64,000 nt of DNA from Sipunculus nudus (taxonomy: Eukaryota > Annelida > Sipuncula > Golfingiida > Sipunculidae): NCBI GenBank assembly GCA_026874595.1, contig CM049311.1:77388453-77452452 (forward strand), read 5' to 3'. The position numbers and the translations under genes are program-made. Positions 45,440 through 58,642 of this stretch are shown one piece after another; the first letter of the stretch is position 1; the number at the start of each line of letters is the position of its first letter. The notes beneath the pieces were generated by a model. The model was not told the origin of the DNA, did no database searches, and saw only the letters and a program-made list of their open reading frames with translations.

Positions 45440-46389
45440 TGTAGGAAAATAGCTGATTTGGCATACTTTTCGCCTGTAGCGGCGTACCCCCTGTTGTTAT
45501 GTACAGCGCCGTATAAGTAGGGGTTTAAAATTAATTTCCGACGTCCTTTTCTCGATTCTTGTGGCGGACCCCCAGGTACATGAGGAAACAGTGTTGCACA
45601 CAATGGATGCAGTATTTCCTAACGCGTATCGGAACATTAACGCTACACAACTAAAATATGTTGCCATGTTGTTTTGCTCTTATCTTCTATATAGAAAAGG
45701 GTATATATCAATTTTGTAATATATATAATACCCAGGAATTCATATTTCCCCCATTCTCTTCAACTCGTGGAGAAAACAATAAGAAAGTACCCCACATCAG
45801 GTAGTCCATATCATGGTATTTTTTATGAGCCGGAGGAGGACAGGTCAGGAAAATGTATCAGATCATTCTGGCAGAGACCTGTCATTTGAAAGACGCAGAC
45901 ACACCCGCCTTCAGCAGCAAACACAAAATACAGACAGAGTACCCCAAAATCTAATTTTGTTACAACTGTGGCCACAAGGGGGCGCACCGTAAGGACATCC
46001 AGTCATGTCCTGCCACTGGCTAAACTTGCAGAACACGCAATAAAATTGGACCTTTTGCCAGTGTTTGCCAAACAACACGTAAACAGCGACCACAAATGAA
46101 CTTTGTACAACACTGCAGAACTACCAGTAGGTTTTACGCCAGATCAACAAACACGCTTCACGCAAGAACAACAAACATCCTTCACACATACACCCGCAGG
46201 ACGATGAGAATTATTGTTTCATGATAACTGATTGTGCCGGCTCATAAGAACACATATCTGTTCTTCAAGACAACATATCGAAGCTTCCAGCCTGTAAAGT
46301 CACATTGAGTACTTCTACCTGTGCTACACCTGTTTGCTTCATGACTGACTTTTGCGCTTCTATAAATATATTTGGCAGTTCAGGATTCA

Positions 46390-46920
46390 CAGGTTTTACC
46401 ATCCACCCGGGGTAAAACCCGGGTTTGGTAAAATAGATATTACCCAGGTGAATATTTTCTGCAGTTTAAGGACAAGAATTGCATCATTTAAAACACTTTT
46501 ATTCTATAAAGTTCAATACAGTATGAATTCAGTGCGTCCTGCTTATAGTTCACGGCTTCCTAAATCCTAATATTTAGTTAGCCTAGCACGAGTTCGATGT
46601 GTGTAGTTTAGGGGTTCCTAATTCCTAGTAATAAGTTATTGCACACATAATATGTGCATAGCCTAATATGAGTTCAAGTCTGAGTGGTACATGGCTCTTG
46701 ATTAGTGATGTGTTCTGCATAGCCAAATATGAATTCAAATGTGACTGGTAAAAGGGTGCTTCTTGACTGGGTTGATGTTTAGATGTATATAATCACTGTT
46801 TTATACCAGGAAGAAAGTGAGGAAGGATTCTCATGTATGATTAAGCAGATAAACATGTGAAAAATATGGTTAATTCACTGGGCAAACCCCTGGACAAAAC
46901 CGCGGTAAAATAACTTTTCC
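46390..46920. mobile_element. Insert inside the gypsy protease relic, MITE-like
   Basis: Begins with GGTTTTACCATCCACCCGGG and a GGTAAAACCCGGGTTTGGTA palindrome-rich edge. It ends near 46980-47160 with GGTAAAATAGGTTTTACC and GCGAACCCTGG. The same insert splits the relic in unit C (58380 to about 60770), so it predates the duplication. Exact ends are unclear. Confidence 0.45.
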
Positions 46921-47160
46921 AAGGTTTTACTTATTTGGTTTGGTAAAATAGGTTTTACCATGGGTAAATGCGAACCCTGGGGAAGCTCTGCAGATAAAAC
47001 AAGGTTTTACTTATTGGGTTGGGTAAAATAGGTTTTACCATAGGTAAATGCGAACCCTGGGGAAGCTCTACAGATAAAACAAGGTTTTACTTATTGGGTT
47101 GGGTAAAATAGGTTTTACCATGGGTAAATGCGAACCCTGGGGAAGCTCTACAGATAAAAC
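46921..47160. repeat. 80-bp tandem repeat, three units
   Basis: AAGGTTTTACTTATTGGGTT (or a close variant) starts at 46921, 47001 and 47081. The units are nearly identical. Unit C has a single copy at about 60701-60780. Confidence 0.92.
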
Positions 47161-47409
47161 TTTGTGTGAAACCAGCAATACATTTAGCAAGCTAAGCCCT
47201 ACCGATGTCAATATTTATGCATACGGATCGCATTCACAAGGTCAGATAACTCTCACCACAAGCAATGGAACAAGTTTTACGTGGTGGACAGTACATCAGA
47301 AAAGCCTTCCTACTGCGCATGAAATTCATCACATTCCAAACCATATCAGTGGTGCTGAGGATCCCGAAACAAAACAATTCCAATGAATTGGAAAGGTAGA
47401 AGGTAAACA

Positions 47410-47919
47410 CAAGATAAAACTGCCTGGTATGACCGATTATGATAGACTTAGACACCAGGTGGCGGGTCGATGTCTGCTGAAAAACATCGTGCGAATGATG
47501 TGATTTAACAGTCAACCAAATTCGAGTTAACAAACACTCGACAGGAAACATGGCACCGCCGATTTTGGCGCTTTATAAGCGCCGCTAGTTGACAGTGTGA
47601 TGGTCACTCTTAGTAAATGATAAGTCGAATGTGGATAAAGCTCGAGGACCAAAAATATTTATGGAATCAGTTTCTGATCTAGCTAATCCACAATGCCCTC
47701 TTCCACTCCTAACAAAATTTTGCCAACATCATTTATATACGATATAAATCATGCGACCATTTCAGCCAATCATAGAGGATGTTACTTCCAGCACCGGGTC
47801 TCATCTGATTGACCAAACATACAATGCTCCCCTCTCGTGCAATGACCCAGAAAATTAAGCCAAAACAAACAGCGCTTGAGAAATAGGTAGCAGGCTTTTA
47901 GGTAAAGCTCTGTGTAGTG
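47410..47919. repeat. Dispersed repeat, paralogous to 61440-62040
   Basis: Includes the AGACACCAGGTGGC and AACAAACACTCGACAGGAAA words also seen at 14.7 kb, then AAATATTTATGGAATCAGTT shared with 61948. No gene. Confidence 0.6.
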
Positions 47920-49440
47920 AGTGTACATCCGTTTGAACCCTGACAAGAGTCAGGTAAAATTCTATGGCAATATCTTCGACAAAAAATAATTCGAGCCGAT
48001 CTAGACAACATCCGTGCTGTTGTACAAGCAAATGTCCCACAGAATACCCCTGATGAAAGACAGCATGATCACAGCTAGACGTGGAAGCAAGATCATAACC
48101 AGAATTTGTTCACAGTTTAGGAAGATCAATGAACCGACACAAACACCGCAAAAGACTACTGAACAAACAGACGTGTCCTCAAAATATTGATAGACCAAGA
48201 AACGATCAGGAACAAAACATCTTTATAGAAATAACACAGCAAATTGACAAATTATCCGACAGCCGTGCATTCGCCAACAAAAGGGGACATCCACAACGCA
48301 TACGCAAGTTTCCAGTCAGATTAAAAGACTATCTGGGAGTGCCATAATCCACAAAATCTGTTAGCTTCTCAGTGGCAAAGACTGGGCTTTATACAGAATA
48401 GTGCTGATAACCTCTCTCCTGTTTAGGCTTTGTGAATCTTCAACCCAGATTGATGGACATTTTCAAATAATATGTTTTTACAAAGACACTGCATCCCCTA
48501 AGGTTATCCACATGCATAAGTTTTGATATGTATACTCGCACAATTTAACAATAATCCATATACAGTGTTAATCCTATAAAATCTATTTAAATTAAAGTAA
48601 CACAAACAGTCATTTTGAGAGACTCTGTTATTGTTCTGCCATCTGGCGAGCACTAAAGAAACTATAAATAGCATGTTTATGTGACCCGCAAGTGTTTGAT
48701 AGTGGTCAAGGTCGCATGCGAGAGCTGAAATAAACCAGTGCGTTCTTGTAAACATTCGCATCGAATTCACTTTATTGTTGGTCATCGATACCACAGTATG
48801 TTTACCTGAGATTCATATTTCCCCCATTCTCTTCAACTCAGAAGGTAAAAGTTTTAGACATCAGGCTTTCATGGTAACCTATTAAATTCAAATTATTATG
48901 AAGCCTCATTATAAAAAGACGTTTCCTGGGGTTGTTTTGGTAAATTTATTTCATATGTTGTCGCTTTACTTAGTCACTGGTAATACATTTTAGAATCCAG
49001 GCATACGCTGTCTTTCAAAGACAGCTGATTTATGATTTCATACTCCAGAGACGCTTGTACATTTCAGTCCTGCTCCGGAGATGGAATTAAGGACATTTCA
49101 AACATGTATATTTCACTTTAAACAGGTGTCACAGGTGGCTGGATGTGCGCTGGCAGGTCCATTGCATTTTATTGGAGATCCTCGCGTTTGAAATATATCT
49201 AAGCCTGGGAATATATTTATTTAGTATGGCGTAGCATCGAATAATAGATGCACTTGCGCCAAATGAAAACATGGTCCTGACAAAGACATCGAAATTTATG
49301 TAAAACAGTGTGAAGAAATAAATTCCCCGATGTGTTTACGTGAAAGTTCCAGCTGCTTGTTGCCTAGTCCATACATGGACCCTCATGTCCTCTGATATAT
49401 CTCTGGACGGAGATTACGGAAGAGCAGCTGCTGATCAGGC
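47920..49440. repeat. Segmental duplication block, paralogous to 30370-32440
   Basis: Collinear with the block before copy B, with small indels and without the (GA)n run. It lies before copy C. No gene recognised. Confidence 0.72.
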
Positions 49441-49563
49441 CTCGGATTTATGTATACACCAAACCAAAATGATAAACCAAAAATCCCCCTAGTTACGACA
49501 TACACTTATTCGTCAAAAAGAGTACAATGTTCATATTATTTTAAAAAATTACATTGATAAGCC

Positions 49564-49564
<1 letters not shown>

Positions 49565-49634
<70 letters not shown>

Positions 49635-49645
49635 TATATATATAA
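49565..49645. repeat. (TA)n microsatellite
   Basis: About 80 bases of TA with one phase slip near 49627. Confidence 0.95.
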
Positions 49646-49662
49646 ATTTATATTATATGTAT

Positions 49663-50860
<1,198 letters not shown>

Positions 50861-51297
50861 TATAGTGCCACCAGTCTCGAGGACTATGTGCGCATATCCA
50901 AGATCTATGGACATACACCATTTCAGCATAATACATTAAACCAATCACGAATACGAGCAGATGACAAAAGCATGGATGGACGCCGAGCGAAAATGATTGT
51001 AGGCGGCATCACCAGTCTCGTGTAGGAGATCGGGGTATCCGAGATATCTCTGAACATGCACAATTTTAGCCCAACACATTGAACCACTCCTGAGATATGG
51101 GCTGTTATCACCAAGACAACCAAATTCATACTGCACGAAAAGGATGACAGGTGGCGCCAGTTCACGTGACCCAATAATTATGCTGGTTTCGGAAAGATCG
51201 GTCCAAAGGTCTCGTAGGAACTCTCTGGGAACCAAGGCAGCGTCGGCGGAACCCGCGTGAAAACAGTATCCGCAAAGTTCTGTTTTGGCGAATAAAA
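50861..51297 (-). mobile_element. Truncated Helitron piece in front of copy C
   Basis: Collinear with 34425-34847 in copy B, including the terminal GTATCCGCAAAGTTCTGTTT hairpin. The left part of the element is missing. Confidence 0.7.
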
Positions 51298-51655
51298 TCA
51301 TATATCCTGGTAGCATCAAGGTGCAAGTATTCTTTGCATTCAGAACACTATTTTGTCAAAGTGGAGATCCTAACTCTACCTTAAAAATTTGCAGTGCTGT
51401 TTTAAACATGGAGCCTACAGAACTACTGATACACATATAATATATACACTCCTATCATTGCAACTACAATGTCTTTCATGTAGACTCGGCGACTTTGAAT
51501 GTTATATCTGGATGTATAACCATCATGTTCATTGTATAGCCAGGAATTTTTGTGTTTTTTTATGCCTTTAATATACGCATTTGTTTAATGGTGTATAAAT
51601 TCCTCATTTAGTATTGTAACCGTTTAAGGCGATATTTTAGCTGTTTGACATTTAA

Positions 51656-52573
51656 GGGGGAACATGACACTTTTAAACTACCAATGGAATTTCTTAGATA
51701 GTTTGCACATGATATCTACAAGACATACTTTGTAAAATTATTAAATGAAATTTGGGGGTCAATGTGCTTATTTTTGCAGTATATGAAGTTGAAAATTGAC
51801 ACTTGTGGTGGGTTTTTATATGATATTATAACTAAGGGGGAAACAAAAGTTACATATTTTAGAAAACTGACCAATGTATTTTTCATAATATTCTAAATAA
51901 ACATGCAGAATTAAATATCAATCTTATTTATAGACAAAAATGTGTATGTGAAAGGGTTAAATTTTAAAATATAAGGCAAAAATATGAAAATTTTGGACAT
52001 TATTTGTTAAAAAAAAAACCAAAAGGTGGCGCTGGTAGTTGTGAGACAGAGAGCAAGTCCACACATAAATGGCTTCTGGCGTCAACAATATATGATCAGG
52101 TTTTAAGATGCCCGTATAAAAAGAAATATAAGTATCAGCTCTAAAAAACTATGGGTATATACTAATTATCTCTTCAGAATTACACCATCAGTGTCACTTA
52201 CAATCATATGGTGATATTTATGCTCTTTTTTGTCATCTACTTGCAACTGTCAAAACTGACGGTTGACAACATAGCCGTTGGTATATTCCTGCACTTGAGC
52301 CTCTTCTGGTGATATTCTGGTGAAAATTTCTTTGTAAAACTTTGGTACTATTTAAAAAAAATAATTAAATAAAGCTGTTACACTGAGCATTCCAACAATT
52401 ATTGTTCATCGTAGTTACTTTTCTCAAATGATGCCCTGAAGCGATGACGTTGTTCATGACAACAAAAGTCACAAAAGGCAAAATATGTAGCCTCTTGATA
52501 ATATAATAAAACCAGCTATTTTTAATTTGCAGTGTCATCAGTAGGGGGCGCCAGTAAAGTGTCTTGTTCACCC
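51656..52573. mobile_element. piggyBac-like MITE, 918 bp, with TTAA target duplication
   Basis: TTAA at 51652-51655 and 52574-52577 flank an insert whose ends, GGGGGAACATGACACTTT and the reverse complement GGGTGAACAAGACACTTT, match at 15 of 18 positions. Copy B (about 35205) has the uninterrupted sequence GACATTTAATATCACGGGGG, a perfect empty site with a single TTAA. No transposase frame is present, so it must have been moved in trans. Confidence 0.88.
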
Positions 52574-52633
52574 TTAATATCACGGGGGCTTATCTAGGAG
52601 AGTTTTACATAATATGTTTTGACAATTTTCCAG

Positions 52634-52987
52634 ATTCAAGGGACTCGGGTATCGATATGTGTGGGACACAAAATTTCACGTATTCCAACACCATCGATAT
52701 TCACAAGAATGCGGACACCACGAATGCTGAGAAATGTCAGTGTGATGTATATATATCAGGGAGTTTTCAATTAGTAATCATCTTCAGTTTTCCTCAGACA
52801 GTGGTTAAATGTGGCGAAGGATTTACTATTCACCCCCAAGGGCAGACTATAGTTCAGAGGTGTTCACGTTCATCGGCTGCATACTCGGAGAATGACAAAG
52901 CATACTACTCGATCGAACATATCCAGATAATATACAGGTCTAGTGGTAAGGAGGCCACCTCGGGCTGGTTAAGAGCGAAAATCAACG
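52634..52987 (+). pseudogene. Copy C CUB-like exon
   Basis: Acceptor GACAATTTTCCAG, donor GTGAGT, 354 nt. Residues include IDMCGTQNFTYSNTIDIHKN, KCQCDVYISGSF and IQIIYRSSGKEATSGWLRA. Confidence 0.85.
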
Positions 52988-54028
52988 GTGAGTGTCTTCA
53001 TGCTGATGTATATGTTTATAAGGGTATAACTAGAGTACACAATTAAGTTTGAAATATAGACAATTATGAAAGAAATTATTACTGATGAACTTTTGAACTT
53101 TGAAAACCAATCTAAATCATCATAATTTCCAACCTTGACCAATATGTCTTAATTTGGATTGAACATATTATGCGTTCGTATAAATTTTATACAATTTCAG
53201 ACTGTGAGTGAAATATAGTTTAGGATTATCATGTAAATTACGCTGTTGTAATTAGAAATATCATAAGTTTTGCCTCTCTTGAATATATGTCGAGTAAAAC
53301 GTGCGGATAATTCGTATGACATGCTTATTCTGTAGGGTTTCAAAACAAATTGGACCCCCTCCTTTCCGGACCAGAGGACTTTTTTAAGGTTTATCATTTA
53401 GTCATCTTGGGTTGGACCCTCCCCTTTCCAAAATCCTGGATCCGCCCTGAAATTTTATGCCCCCAGTGATGATCACCAGCATGCGTGAATGAAGCTGCCT
53501 TCAACAGGTCATGGCAATTCATGATGGCTGACTTCATTTATGTTATTATTATTGTCTGTTTGAAGAAAAGATTTGAGATAATGTTACTGGTCACAGGAGT
53601 ACCAAATCTTAAAGGATCATTTAATGGCCCTACATTTAACTTGCATAGGATTTTCAGCAGCACACATTTACACTCTGCAACATTTTGCTACTCTTTACAT
53701 TAGGCGTTGAAACACATATTTTGTGTTGTGCGCTCAGATACCCTCCTGTTACACTATTTCTGGAAGATTTTTTTTTTATTTTCCGAAAGGCTGGGAATAT
53801 GTACCTTTCCTTTTTTTCAATTATATTCACACCAACATCATATTTAAAACTGTATATCTTGTCAAATATAAATCAAATTAGAATTTCCCTTCTCCCTTCC
53901 ACACTCCGATGCATCCTTTTTTGTGCAATATCTGTTTGCCAAGCATATATCTTCAGCAAGTTTTCAAATAAAACTGATAATGGCGTTCGTACAAGAGTGT
54001 CTCTGGTACATTTTTGTGTTTCCAACAG
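52988..54028 (+). other. Intron 2 of copy C
   Basis: Collinear with intron 2 of copies A and B but clearly more diverged than those two are from each other. Confidence 0.7.
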
Positions 54029-54583
54029 CATCAGGAAGGATGATTCATGTGGTCTGCAACATTAACAAAGCAAAGGACCCGCCGAGCCAACCGGAACCAG
54101 GATCACCAGGAAATGCAACAACTGTGCCTTCTCCTGTTGGCCAAGTAATTCAGCCATCACCACCGCCTCATACTGGCCCAGAAAAAGAACTAACTACACC
54201 AAGTGGTCCTGGATCAGGAGAACAAAAACCTCCAACGTCTAGGCCTGGATCAGGAGATCAGCCATCTCCAACGCCTAGGCCTCGATCAGGAGATCAACCA
54301 ACTCCAACGCCTAGTCCTGGATCAGGAGATCAACCAAACTCAACGCCTAGGCATGGATTAGAAGATCAACCAAATCCAACGCCTAGTCCTGCATCATTAG
54401 ATCAACCAAATCCAACGCCTAGGCATGGATTAGAAGATCAACCACCTACACCGCCTAGTCCTGGAGATCAAGTACCTTCACCTCCCATGGCTTCAAACCT
54501 GACCATCATACTAATCAGTATGATCGCATTCGTAGCAGTGGGGTTGTGGCCGGTTTTATTGGAGGAGTTGTTTTTGCACGCAG
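54029..54583 (+). pseudogene. Copy C stalk and membrane exon, frameshifted
   Basis: Acceptor GTGTTTCCAACAG, donor GTATGT. It is 555 nt, which leaves the exon in phase 1 rather than the family's phase 2. After SNLTIILISMIAFVAVG the frame slips to LWPVLLEE. Confidence 0.85.
54205..54480 (+). repeat. 36-bp coding minisatellite in copy C stalk (about 7-8 units)
   Basis: Units of the form GSGDQPSPTPRP, RSGDQPTPTPSP, GSGDQPNSTPRH, GLEDQPNPTPSP and ASLDQPNPTPRH. A pair of units (GLEDQPNPTPSP-like and a following PRH type) appears twice, so the expansion included a 72-bp block. Confidence 0.88.
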
Positions 54584-57489
54584 GTATGTTAAATCGCATT
54601 TAACGGTTCTAAGTTATGAGATCGTTACAAAGCCTTGACATTTTTTTTTAAATTGGTCGTTGATTGTTTGTGTTGTTTTTCTTATACCGCTCCGCCTCAC
54701 GTTACATGATATCCTTTTGATCCAAACCTCATCGAGTCGAAAATTTTGTCAATCAACATTTGGTATAACAGTTACTTTAACTTCTTTTTTGGTATATCTG
54801 TACTTTAAAAAATATATTTTGTTATACCTGATACAAAATGATTAGGAGCTAATGTAGAAATAGTACCGACGGGCAATGGTCTTAGTTAAGGAAAAAAAGT
54901 CTTTGGTGTCTGTGTCTATTTTTGCCCATGTGGTTTTCGTCTGTTGTTCTTATATTTGATGTGTCTCCCTCTGTTAGCGAACCTGTAATGAGAAATCCAT
55001 GATTTATTAGTACTTATAACATGCAATTGTGAAGATCTTCAGGGGGTCTCGAACCAGCAACTGATTTATTTGTAAACTCTTACCCTTGAAATACACCAAA
55101 TATATGTCGGATAGCCGTGGTCTGTGTGCATACAAACGCCTCGAGGGCGCAGGGATGGCGTAGGGAGGACGTGCAAATAAGCTAGGTGGTGTTTACAAGC
55201 AAAGGGTGGAATCATGATGGATACGAGCATGTTGAATCGCGTGAAGAAAGGATAAAATATATATTATTGCCCATTAAGGGCTAAGATATAAACTATAGGA
55301 TACAATTAACGCACAGAGGAGAAAATTTGAACTATCATTGGAACACGTAACATGTATCCGTTGCAGATAAAAAGCGTCCTGACCGGTATATACTGATGTA
55401 AAGTCGCACCCAAAGGCATTTGTAAATGAATAATCATGCAGACTAAAACTAAATGAGTGGTTTTGCACGGCAAAAACATACTTGTCTCCCTTCCAATGGG
55501 CCTCCAATCCCTGAATTTGAGGTTATAAGTATGGACTACTTCAAAAGTTCGGGGTTCAAAAATGCTAGATTTCAGGAATAAATAGTGAGTTATAGCGTTT
55601 ACAATTATTTTTATATTTGCTGATTTGACCTTGAAGACGAAGGTCAAGGTCAAACACATCAGAGATTTTCGAAGAAGCATTTCACGAGTCACATATCAAT
55701 GAAATTTCCTGAAATTTGACACGTGAATTGGTTCTACTAAAATCTCTGATGGAAAACCCTTTATATTGACCTGGAACTTCAAATCAGCAGAAATAAAAAA
55801 GAATGTGAACATTTTAACCACTCAGTGTTTTTGTTAAATTCTATACATAATTTTTTTTCTACCAATATCTCGAATGAGTTGAAAACTTAACATTGACCTT
55901 ACTCGCCAAAGTCAAATCCTCCGAAATCATTTATTATTATTATTTTTTACATACGTTCTCGAAATTAAGCGTTGGACAGTGTAACAGAACAACGAGACCT
56001 GGGCATAGCTAAGGAACACATTTCTAATTTATTGAGGCACTTTTGCCATAAATGGGATGGGTATAACATACATTTTGCACATAATATAACTATGCATTTA
56101 ATATATATTATATTAAGCTCAGCTGACCTTCAGTCATGCTGAGCTACAACGATTACCGTTTGTCTGTCCTGATGACTGCATGTCCGATCGTCTGTCCGTT
56201 GACAGTTCCTAAATAGTAACAGACACAGTCTTGAAAATTCTTACATTAAACAATATATCGTGCATTCATATATACTTAATACACAGAACTTAAGCACGGG
56301 TTTCTGAAACTCATAAAACGCGGTAGGTTTACTTATCTTGAATACCCTTTTTCAATTGTATAATATTGGTATCTACACACATTGTTTACTACATTTTCCC
56401 GCATTTCTTTCTTTTCTTCAGACATAGAGATCATATAAGGCATTTCACCCTTTTAACAAAGCATGAAAATTATTTTTTTTATCAAAAATAAAATTATTAT
56501 TTAATCATATATTTTTATTACCATGTACATTGAGAAGAAAATCTACGCAGCTTTGGTAAAAAATTCTCAGTTATCTCATTACAGATTTTCCTTCATTTTA
56601 ACCCATTTTTTCAGTACTATTGAGATGCCATGGAGTCTACGGTTATCATGTTAGTTTTTCCAGCAGTAGGCCCATTAACTGTCCTGAAACAGTCAATGCT
56701 TGCCTGTAGTTGTTTTTTTGTTCCTGGGTATATTAACTTGTATTTTACAACAGGAATTCTGTTGACTGAGAGGTGGTGCGTTGGCTTTATGGATTTTACT
56801 GAAATTTTCTATGCATTTACTCTTATTTCTTGACTGTCAAATCACGGTAATTTTTTCGGTTTCTAAGCAGTGGCAGTACACTGTTCTAATATTCTGTGTG
56901 CTTCTTTACTCTAGGATTGGTTTATAAGGTGTATAAAATGGTGATGCCAGTATTATTTTTATTAATTTCATACGCATTTTACTTGTTCCTTTATGGACTG
57001 TTAAATCACAGTTGTGCCATTTCCCTATGTCCATCAGTCTTCTCATAAAATAACAAAAAAACTAATTTCTTTATAATTATATTATTAAATTATGATAATA
57101 TCATGATTATATTAATATTGTTTTTTTGTATCTTAATATTCATTTCTATACATTCCTTGCCTCCCTTTCAAAGGAATACATGTGCTTCTCGTATTTCCAC
57201 TTTTTTTTACCAATTTGTTTGCTACAAAAAAGGTATATTGCATCTATTGTTTCTTTTTATTAGTAATCACGAGTTGAAAATCAAACTAAAAAGAAAATTA
57301 GCGTCACATCAGATGAATCAGACACTAATTTGTCATATAAATAACATACCAATAAATTGCCGTACCAATAAAATCTCCGTGCCGGGGGATTATACAAAGT
57401 GACACCTGGTTCCATATGAAAGCTGAAAAACTGCTCTTTCCAAAGAAATAAACAAAATGGTTAATCTCCGATGTACGATAGTCCCTGCA
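54584..57489. other. 3' region of copy C, paralogous to 37199-45440 with deletions
   Basis: Lacks the tail exon (deletion point about 55406). About 55700-55920 is an inverted copy of material at 39340-39540. From 56575 it is collinear with 42990 onward, without the 43646-44375 Helitron. No gene. Confidence 0.62.
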
Positions 57490-58642
57490 AATCATGTTAC
57501 GATGTAGGAAAATAGCTTATTTGGCATACTTTTCGCCTGTAGCGGCGTACCTCCTGTTGTTGAGTACAGCGCCGTATATAAGTAGGGGTTTAAAAGTAAT
57601 TTCCGACGTACTTTTTCGATCTTGTGGGGGAACCCCAGGTAGTCCACATGAGGAAACAGTGTTGCACACAATGGATGCAGAATTTCCTAACGCGTATCGG
57701 AACATTAACGCTACACAACTAAAATATGTTGCCATTTTGTTCTGCCCTTATCTTCTATATAGAAAAGGGTATATCAATTTTGTAATATATGTAATACCCG
57801 GGAATTCATATTTCCCTCATTCTCTTCAACTCGTGGAGAAGACAATAAAAAAGTACCCCACATCAGGTAGTCCATATCAGGGTTTTTTTATAAGCCGGAG
57901 GAGGACAAGTCAGGAAAATGTATCAGATCATTCTAGCAGAGACCTGTCATTTGAAAGAAGCAGACACACACGCCTTCAGCAGCAAACACAAGTTACAGTC
58001 ATGTCCTGCCACTGGCTAAATCTGCAAACACGCAAAAAAAAATGGACCGTGTTTGCCAAACACTACGTAAACAGTGACCACAAATGAACTTTGTACAACA
58101 CTGCAGAACTACCAGTAGGTTTTACCCCAGATCAACAAACACGCTTCACTGCAGAACTACAAACAGCCTTCAAACATACACCCGCAGGACTATGAGAATT
58201 ATCGTTTAATGATAACTGGTTGTGAGAGCTCACAAGTACACATATCTGTTCTTCAAGACAACATATCGAAGTTCCCATCCTGTACTGTCACATAGAGTAC
58301 CTGTACCAGTGCTACACCTGTTTGCTTCATGACTGACTTTTGCGCTTCCATAAATATATTTGGCAGTTCAGGATTCACAGGTTTTACCATCCACCCGGGG
58401 TAAAACCCGGGTTTGGTAAAATAGATATAACCCAGGTGAATATTTTCTGTAATATTAAACATAAAGTTATTGTAAAATGAACAAAAGTTGCATCATTTAA
58501 AACACTTTTATTCTATAAAGTTCAATACAGTATGAATTCAGTGCGTCCTGCCTATAGTTCACGACTTCCTAAATCCTAATATTTAGTGGGCCTAGCAGGA
58601 GTTCGATGTGTGTGTAGTTTAAGGCTTCCTTATTCCTAGTAA

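Larger units (their letters stand above)
45440..47390 (+). pseudogene. Relic of a second gypsy lineage: Gag zinc knuckles and protease
   Basis: At about 45955-46100 the plus strand reads CYNCGHKGAHRKDIQSCPAT, a stop, and then a second knuckle-like segment ending FASVCQ. This is the Gag CCHC pattern of gypsy elements of the K02A2.6-like type. At about 46340-46390 a protease-like ASINIFGSSGF follows with the catalytic DTG lost. After an intervening insert, 47195-47390 has a late protease segment (SPTDVNIYAYGS). Stops and frameshifts are frequent. The same relic, independently damaged, lies at 57490-61340. Confidence 0.72.
52634..54583 (+). pseudogene. CUB-like ITAM receptor family, copy C (inactivated)
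   Basis: Two exons remain: 52634-52987 (CUB-like, intact in phases 1 to 1) and 54029-54583 (stalk and membrane). The ectodomain keeps all six cysteines (MCG, CQC, KCG, RCS, VVC). The stalk is the longest of the family. Three lesions are visible. No signal exon occurs upstream: homology to copy B starts inside the intron 1 Helitron, at 50861. One T is missing near 54545 (GGGTTGTGG against GGGTTTGTGG), which frameshifts the membrane helix. About 900 bp containing the tail exon is deleted at about 55406, compared with copy B 38296-39192. Exon 2 alone has no stop, so loss of function may be recent. Confidence 0.82.

Noticed and set aside
57494-58087. 197-codon open frame as a real gene
   Set aside because: It joins relic segments, including gypsy Gag remnants, and the paralogous frame in unit B is broken. 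No domain supports it.
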